From positions 124,001 through 188,000 of the forward strand of contig WOUP01000006.1 in assembly GCA_009772895.1 (NCBI GenBank): a stretch of 64,000 bases of DNA, read 5' to 3'. The position numbers were made by a program, and so were the translations under genes. How positions within the stretch are numbered: the stretch's first letter is position 1; each line of letters opens with the position of its first letter. This document shows positions 1-9,000 of this stretch, in pieces. The notes below the pieces were generated by a model. That model made no database searches. It was not told the origin of the DNA and saw only the letters and a program-made list of their open reading frames with translations. Source of the stretch: Puniceicoccaceae bacterium 5H (lineage in GTDB: Bacteria > Verrucomicrobiota > Verrucomicrobiia > Opitutales > Oceanipulchritudinaceae).

Positions 1-3000
1 GTGCCCGAGGTGCTATAGCGCACGCCATTCAGGTTCCACTGCTGGAAGAGGTATTCCGTCTCGCCGTCGACTTCGGTAGCCGGTGCGCTGAGGTTCAAGG
101 TGTCCCCGTTGCTGTAGGTGCCGCTGCCCCCGAGGCTGACGATGCCGCCGGGCTGCGTGTTCACCGTCACGTCGTGCGTCGGGTTCTCTTCCTCGAACAC
201 CGCAGTGATGCTGCGGGTGCCCGTCACGGTCAGGTCGAGCGTCGTCGCCGAACCGATGCCGGAACCGTTTTCCTGCCAGCCACTGAAGAGGTAGCCGGGC
301 TTGGGTGCGGCCGTCAGCGTCGCGGTCGAGCCGTGGCTGTAGCTGCCGCCGCCGGTCACCACCCCGCCCTCGGGCAGTGTCTTGCTCACCGTCACGGCAT
401 AGCTCGGCAGGGTGAAGTGCGCCACGAGGCTCAGGTCTTGCGTCGGCGTAAAGGTGTAATCGGGGCGCGTGCTCAGCAGCTCGCCCGTCACCTTGGTCCA
501 GCGGGAGAAGGTGTAAGGCAGTGAGCTGGTGTCCGGCGTCGCGTCGAGCGATACGGATTCACCCTCGCGGTAAGTGCCTGCGCCCGTCACCGAACCGCCG
601 TCCGTCGGCTGGGCCGCCACATCGAGGTGGAAGTAGCGGTAGACGGTAAAGTCGGCGTCGGCCACGTTGTCCTCCGCCGTCGCGTGATCGGCAGAACCGT
701 ATTCGTAGAAATCGTCGTCGGCATCGGTCGTGACGTAGACGCGGTAGTGGCCCTGGGCCGGCGCATCGAGCGTGAACGAACGGGACACGCTGCCGCCGGC
801 GCTCAGGTCCTGGTTGATCATGAGCGACGCGTCCTGCACGAGGTTGCCCGAGTCGCGGTCAAAGACCTGGATGCGCTCACTCAAGCCCCCGATGGCGTCC
901 GCGTTGCCGACATTGGCCGTCGTCCAGGTGACTTCAGGGGCTGCGCCGGGGCTGGCGATCGAGACGGCGAGGCTCTGCACCTCGAGGTCGGGATAATCCG
1001 CGCGATCGACATGGAAGGCACTGCTCGAGGCGGTAACGTTGTCGCCCTCGAAGACGAATTCATCCACGGCGTCGGCCACGTCGGTCTTCACGATGAGGAA
1101 GAAATCGCCCTGGATGCCGTCGGGCAGTTCGGCGCTGCCGCTAACGGAGTAGTTCGTGCCGGCGGTGAGGCCTGTCGCGCGGTCGAAAGCGGCCAGCTCG
1201 CGGTCGTCGCCATCGCCGAAAACGGCGTTCTGGGAGATGACGACCCGGTCGCGCCACGGCGGCGTGGAAGCCTCCGAATTGCCGAGGTTGCGCACCGAAA
1301 AGCTGAAGTTGACCGTATCGCCACTGAGGATGCCGGAAGCGCCGGGGATGGTGACGCTCTCGACCTGCAGGTTGGCGTAGGGAGTGGTGTCCGAGGGTGC
1401 CACTTCGGCTTGCAAGGCGTATTCGGACATCAGGCCGCCGGTCTGCGCCGAAGCCCGCACCAAGGCAAAATAGTCGCCCGTGGTGGTCACATCCACCTGG
1501 GCGACGGCATCGCCGGAGCGGCCGCCGCTGATCTCGCCCACAAAGACGCCGTTGCTGTCGTAGACAGCGACCGAGGGCACCAGCGAACTGGAAGCCGGCG
1601 TGTTGGCGGTGAGGAAGATGCTTTCGCCGGAATTGACGGTACCGAGGGAAAAATAGTCGAGGTCCGCACTGTCCTTCACCAGACCGAAGATCGTGCCGGA
1701 GCGCGAGCTGCCGTCGCTGGCGAGATTCAGCGCATTCGCCGTGTTGACCGAGTTGTTGGCCTCCTGCTCGAACGCACGGCCGCTGTCCAGCAAGGTGACG
1801 CGCAGGCGGTATTCGTCGTAATAGCTGTCGTAGGCGTCGACACGAATGGTGTAGGTGCCGGTTTGGGACAGCGTTTGCGGCCCACTGGTGGCAAACGTGC
1901 CGTCATTGGGGCTGCGGAAACTGTAGAGCGTCGACCCGTCCGGATGGTCGATCGTGATATCGAGTTCGGAATAGTTCGGGCTGCCCGGATGGTCGACATC
2001 GACGATCAGCGTCTGACCGGTCGACGCGTCGAACTGCCAGTAGTCCACATCGCCGGAATCCGAGATGCGCCCACGCAGGCCGCCCGAAACGTGCCCTGCA
2101 TCACCAGCCGCCAGGCCGATGGCCGTAGCGGTAGCCGCGGTGCCGTTGTTCGGGGCCTCCGTCGTGAAGCCGGATACCTGGTCCACCGTAAAGGTCTCTT
2201 CATAGGCTGCCGGCAGCGGATTGCCGTAGAGGTCCTGCAGGTCGCCGCCCGCGCGGAAGCGATAGAGCCCCGGACGCAGCGGCTCGTCGAGAATGTTGAG
2301 CGTAACAGTGGCGCCAGAGCTGTAGGATTCCACTTCCAGGGCCAGCTCGACATCGTCGGCCGTGTCGAAGGTGCCATCCGTGCCCGCATAACGCAGGTCG
2401 TAGGTGTCGACATCGTTGACCGCCTCGGGGTCGAAGTCTTCGCTCAGGGTCAGGTCGAAGGTCGAGATAAAGCCGTCGCCCGAGCTGGGCAATGTCGTGC
2501 CCAGGATTTCCGGCGCCGCGTTGTCGAGCAGCTCCAGCTCGGCCAGATAGGTGGATCGGAAGCTGCCGGTGTCGCCGCCTGCCATCACGTTGACGTAGTA
2601 GGCGCCGCCTTCCCCCGCCGGCACGGTCGCCTGCAGGAGCGTATCGCCCTGATCGCTCGTCACCAGCGCCGCTTCGCCCTCCCGGTAGATCATCATTCTC
2701 GGGTCGAGCAAGCTGTAATTGGGCAGCGTCAGCGCCACCTTGATCTGCGTGCCGGGGGCGAGGTTGCCAAGCAGGTAGTAATCCTGATCGTCGTCGCGGT
2801 CGACGTTGCCGAAGACGGTAGCCGTTTTGCTGCCGGCTTCAGCCGCAAAGGTCGGTGCCATGGCGTTGGAGGTCGAGTCGTTGCTCTCGTCTTCCGTCTG
2901 CACCGGGGCGGGCAGCAAATTGAGCACAAAACGGTATTCATCGCCGTCCGGATTGCTGTCCGAAACCTGCACGAAGAAACGCCCGCGGCTGCCGATCGTA

Positions 3001-6000
3001 TAGGGGTCGTTCTGCCCTTCCCCGCCGTAGTGGCGGGTGCCAAAGTAGTCCAGCTGAACCCCACCCGGCCCAAAGAGGTAGTAGTTGGCATCCGTGTAGT
3101 AGGGACTCGGATCGGTATTCTGGGCGGAGACGAAGTAGCGGTCGCCCGGGAGCGCGGAGAACGTCCAGAAATCGTCGTCGCTGGTGCCGTCACCCGTGCG
3201 GGAGGTACCGCGCGCCATCGCGTAGCGCAGCCCCGGCACCTCGCTGTCGTTCTGCAGGGTGACGCTGCGGCGGCCTTCGAAGATCGCAAAACGATCTTCA
3301 TCGCTGTCGGCCACCACGATTTCGGCGTAGCCATCCCCATCCAGATCGCCGACGGCAGTGGCGCGGGCGTCCTCGGCCTGTTCGTAGGCTGCGGCCTCGG
3401 TCAGGATCTCGTTGCCGTAAGTGAGGCCGTAGTAAAGCAGGAAGCCGTAGTAGCGGGAGGTGCTCGCCACGAGGTCGTCCACCCCATCGCCATCGACATC
3501 CGTCACGAGGAAGTTCTGCACGTATTCACCGCCCGCCACGTCGAGACCGCGACGCGTGAAGGTGCCATCCCCGGCCCCCACGAAAAGGTCGGCCAAGGTA
3601 TTGTAGTCAAAGCCGACCACGACGTCTGCCGCCCCATCGGCGTTGAAATCTCCCGCAGCGACGGTCGAGGCATCCGTGTCGGAAAGCGCAAAAGTCGTCG
3701 CGGCGGCAAAACCACCGGCCCCGTCGCCCAGGCGCAGCTGCAGCGTCTCGTTGTAATCGTCGACCGTCAGCAAGTCCGGGTAGGCATCGCCGTCGACCCG
3801 GGCCAGCGCGACCCCCTGCAAAGAGGTGTTGGTCGGGAAGCCCTCGAGCTTGCCGCCGCTAAAGCCACCGGCGCCATCGTTGAGCCACACCCCCACCGCG
3901 TCCGGCGCAGTATTCAACTCCGCCACGAGGTCGAGGTCGCCATCGTCATCCAGGTCGGCCACCGCCAACTCGTCGGGATCGCCTTCGCTGAGACGCGCCA
4001 GTTCAGTGAAGGTGCCGTCACCGTTGTTGCCGTAGACCCGCACCGTATCGCTGCCGTTGAGGCTCACGGCAAAGTCGGTCAGCGCATCGTCGTCGAACAG
4101 GCCGGTCACGATTTCACGCACCTCGTTGGACGAGTTGAAAGTCGCAATGGCCGTCGGGCCACTGAAGTTGCCGCCGCCATCGTTGAGCCAGAGACCGAGC
4201 GGCGTCGTGCTGCTTCCGCGGCCACCGACGAGGTCCAGATCGCCATCGTCGTCGGCGTCCAGCAGGGCCACCGCATCCACATTCGCCCCAGCGGCAATAC
4301 TGGTCACCAGGGTGTAGGAGCCATCCGGCGACTCCGAGCTGGAGTCGGCCAGCAGGTCGGCCTCTTCGATCGTGTCGTTGGAGCCCGACTCGCTGAACAT
4401 GTCCTGCACGCCCTCCACATGGAAGGTGCGTACAAAGTCCTGCTCCAGCGGGTTGCCGAAGAGGTCCTTCAGATTGTCGGCCGCAATGGTAAAGCGGTAG
4501 TGCCCCTCCGGCAGCGGCTCTTCCACGATCGGCAGGTAGGCCTCCGGACCGGAGGTATAGCTGGGGGCCAGGAACGAATAGACGGTGTCGTCGGCCGTCC
4601 CGAAGTCCGTATCCGGGCCGGCGGAACGCAGATCGTAGGCGGTCGGATCGGTCACGGTCGAAGAGTCGAGGTCTTCGCTGAAACCGAGGTCGATGCCCAC
4701 GATGAAGCGACCGGTCGTTTCGCCTTCGTCCGCGAGGGAAATACTCGTGATCTCAGGAGAAACCGTGTCCGAAACCGTCACCGTCAGCTTATAGCGCGAG
4801 AACAAATCCTTGCTGGAGGAATCGCCTTCGACCACGGCGTGGTAGAGGTCTTCCTCCCCTTCGACCAGCGTATAGCTGAGCGTCGTCTCGCCTTCCGCGC
4901 CGGAGGTTTTCGTCGCGCGCTCGTTCTCACCATAGAGCTTGAGCGTGGGCGTCAGCGGGCTGTCATCCGGTTGCTGCAGCTCGAGCGTCACCGTCGCACC
5001 TGCGGCCAGATTGCCGATCTCGAAGTAGTCGCTATTGTCGGAGTCGCCGTAATTGGCGAAGATCTGAGCTTCGCGCACCCCCGGCTGTTCAGTAAACGTC
5101 AGCGGGTCGGAGCTGCTGTATCCGCTGTTGGACTCGCTCTCGATCGGAAGATCGTGCGGCAACAGACTCAGCCGGATGCGGTATTCGTCCGTATGCCCGT
5201 TGTTGGCCCGCACGCGCACATAGTAGCGCCCGGTATAAGGCAGCGAATTGTAGGATAGCTCCCCATCGCCATAGTAGAGGCTCACGCTCTCCAGCGAGTC
5301 GCCCGCAAAGTTGTAAAGGTAGATGTAGTGGCTGTAGTAGGCCGGATCGAGGTTGATGCCGGAAATCGTGACATTGTCACCCGCCTCGGCCGTGAAGACA
5401 AAATAGTCCTCGTCCTCATCCGTGGGCCCGCGCCCCCGGAAGTAGGCTTCGCGCAAACCACTGATTGGATTCACCTCCGGCAGCGGCTGGCTGGAGTCCC
5501 CCAGGTAGAGGTAGAACTTGCCATCGCTTAAATCGCTGGCGGCGATGTCCGAACGCCCGTCTTCGTTAAAATCGGCAAAGGCCAGCCCGTAAATCGTGTC
5601 CCCGGTATCCGGATCAAACTGCGCCCGCCCTTCGAGGCCCAGCGAACCGCTACCATCCGGGTGCGCGGCGCGGTAAGACAGGCCCTCGTTGCCGCCAGTG
5701 ACGATGTCGAGGCTGCCGTCGTCGTTGACATCCGCCAGGCGCACGACCCAGGCGTCGCTGTTGTTGAGGTTGATGGACGCGTAGTCGGCAAAATCGCCGG
5801 CCCCGTCGCCGCGGAAGAACGCCACCTGGTCGTTGTTCTCGAGCCCCACGACCAGGTCCAGCGAGCCGTCGGCATCCAGATCGCCCGCGTCCAGGTCCAG
5901 CGGCTCGTCCGGCAACGCAAACCACGTGATGGCGTTGGTAAAGGCGCCCGCTCCCTCGTTGATCCACACACCTAGGCGCTCCTCGTAGCGGTCGCCAAAG

Positions 6001-9000
6001 GCAAGGTCGTCCACGCCGTCACCATCGAAATCGCCGCTGACGATCCCAAAAGGCTTGGCGCCCGCACTCGCCCCGATGGTCGAGCCGGTAAACGCGCCGC
6101 TGCCATCGTTGAGCAGCAGCGTGACGCTGCCGATGGTCGAGCTGTAGTAGCCGTAGTTGGCTACCGCGATGTCCGGATGCGTATCGTCGTTCCAGTCGCC
6201 GATCGTCAGGCTGCGCACGCTGTCGCCCGCGTCGTATTGGGTCTGGTCCGCAAAGCCGCCGCTGCCATCGTTGAGCAATACTGCGACCGTTTCCGTGGTG
6301 CTGCTATCGGTGTCGTAGAGCGACACGGCGAGGTCGGGCTCGTTGTCTCCGTTGAAGTCGGCCACCTGCACGTCGAACGGATTGTTCGCAAACGGGTAGC
6401 TGACCGGGGCCGCAAAGGAGCCGTCGCCGTTGCCCAGGAAGATGAGCAGCGCCTGAGGATCACTGGACGCAACCGCGAGGTCTACGTGATTGTCGCCATT
6501 GAAATCGCCCTGCGCCATGCGACGAGCATCGTTGCCCGCGTCGATCGTGCCGCTGGCCAGCGCGGTAAAGCTGCCCGCGTGGTCGGCATTGGGATTCGGA
6601 CTGAGCGAATCGGCCGTCGTCAGGGTGTCGTTGGAACGACTCTCGGTCACATACGGATCGAGGCCGGTGATGGTAAAGGTGCGGATGTAGTTGTCGACCA
6701 GCCCGTTGCCAAAGCGGTCGGCCAACGAACCAGCAGGGATCGTCACGCGGATGTCGCCGGCCTGGATCGGACCGTCGACCAGGTTCACCGCAATGGTGTT
6801 GCCCGAGCTGTAGCCGGGGTTCTGGACCGCATAGACCGCATCGTCTGCCGTGCCGAAGGAACCATCGGGTCCGCTGGAACGCACGTCGTAGTGCGCCACG
6901 TCGTTGACGGTCGAGGGCTCGAGGTCTTCGGATACCGTCAGGTTGAAGCCGTTGATCATGGTCGAGACCGTCGTGCCCTCGGTCGGCAGCGTATCGCCGG
7001 TAATCTGCAGCGGCTCGGAGTCGCTCACTGCCACCTCGAGCTGGTATTCGCCAAAGAAATCGCGCGTGCCGTCTTCGCCGCGCACCCGGGCGTAGTAAGC
7101 GCCCTCCGTGCCGGAGGTAACGGTGTAGCTGATGGTGGTCTCGCCGACCGCGCCTTCCTTGCGGACGACATCGTCGCTCGTGTAGATCCAGAGCTTGGGA
7201 TTCAGCGAACTATCCTCGCCGTTGGTAAAGGTCAGGGTGATCGTGGCGCCATCGGCATAGTTGCCCAGCGAAAAATAGTCGCCGTCATCGTCATCCACCG
7301 TGGCCTGGCCGAGCACCTTTGCCCGCAGCGCGCCGTTGTCGATGGAAAGGTTCAGCGCGTCGGCGTTGTTGATCGAATCGTTGTTCTCCGATTCGAGCTG
7401 AAAGGCCTCATCCGCCAGCGACAACCGGAAGCGATACTCGTCGTAGTAATCGTAGTAGTCGTAAACGTGCACGTAAAACGTGCCGCCGGCGCCAAGGTAG
7501 ACGGGCGCAGACTGGCCGCGGCCCGTGTAGCGGTCGCCGTAAACGCGTTCTTTCTGATTACCGCTGACGTCGTAAATCTCGTAACGCAGGCCGGTGTCGT
7601 TGCCGTTGTCGATCATGCTGTCGACGACGACACTCAAGCGGTCTCCCGCCTCGGCACTGAAGACAAAGTAGTCCTCATCGTCTTCGTCGCTCACATTGCC
7701 GCGCCCCAAGGCCTGACGCAGCCCGCCGATGCCCGTATCGGCCAAGGGCGTGATCGAGGGATTGCCGGCCAGGGTGTAGAGCCTGTCGTCGTCCTGCCGC
7801 GCCAGGAGCAGGTCCGTGCGACCGTCTCCGTTTACATCGGTTGCGCCCATGGCATAGGCGTCGTCATAGGCTTCGTAGACCACGCTGCCAGCTACCGGAG
7901 CGGTGCGATCGCCCGTGCCAACGTAGTAGCGGAAGTTGTAGCGGCTGCCGATCAGGAAATCGAGGTGCCCGTCGCCGTTGATGTCGGCCAGCTCGAGCGA
8001 CTTCTGGTAGGAGCCGCTGTTGAGATCGTAAGGCGCGGCAAAAGTGCCGTCGCCCTGGCTGAAGAAAATGCCGCTGGGGCCCTCGGAATAGCCGTTATAG
8101 AACGTCGCCACCAGATCGGTCGAGCCGTCGCCGTCCAAATCCGCCGCACGTAGCGCCTCTACGCTTCCTCGGTCCGGATCGAGTGCTTGATACGTGACCG
8201 CGGCAAACGTGCCGTCGCCGTGGCCGGAGAGGATGCCCAGGCGATCGTTTTCGTAATCCGTAAAGGCGAGGTCGACCTGGCTGTCGCCATCGAACAGGCC
8301 GCTGGCGATGCCAAAGGGCTCCGTGCCACTGCCCAGGCCCGCAATCTCCTGGCTGCTGAACGTGCCGCTGCCGTCGTTGAGCAAAATCGTGAGCGTGCCC
8401 GCATAGTTGTTGGCCACCGCGAGGTCGTCCACCGTATCGCCGTCGAAATCATCCGCCACGAGCTGCAACGGGCCATCCCCTACCGCGGTCGTACCGGCAT
8501 CGGCCAGCGTGCCGTCTCCCTGGTTGAGGTACACGTGCACCACATCGTCGTCCCGCACGCTGACCGCGATATCCATGCGGCCATCATCGTTGAAGTCGCC
8601 CAGCGTGCTGTAATAGGGCTCGTCCGCCGTGGAGTAGGTGGCGTCTTCCGTCAGCGTGCCCGCACCGTCACTCAGGAAGACGCGGATCACGTCGGGCGCG
8701 GAATCGAGGAGCAGCACATCCAGGTGGCCGTCCTCGTTCAGGTCGATGAGTTCGAGCGCCTCGGCATTGCCGCCAGGGATCGAGCTGCTTTCGCTGAATG
8801 AGCCGTCGTGGGCTGGGTCGATCGGGTCGGCCAGCGGCGTGGCGCTCGCAAAGCTGCCGTTCGAGCGGCTCTCGATGAAGAAGTCTCCCAGTTGCGTGAC
8901 CGTAAATTCCTGGGCGAAAGGCGTCAGGGCATTGCCGGCGCGGTCAGTCAGCCCACTGTCGGCTTCAAAGCGATAACGACCCGGTTGCAGCGGGCCATCG

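Noticed and set aside
627-5258. Antisense open frame of 1543 codons on the plus strand
   Set aside because: It lies fully antisense to the giant FG-GAP protein, whose domains and signal peptide are clear. Its product is Val/Arg/Gly-rich with no domain; it reflects high third-position GC.
6177-8153. Antisense open frame of 658 codons
   Set aside because: Same reason: opposite the FG-GAP blocks, no recognisable domain, no ribosome site.
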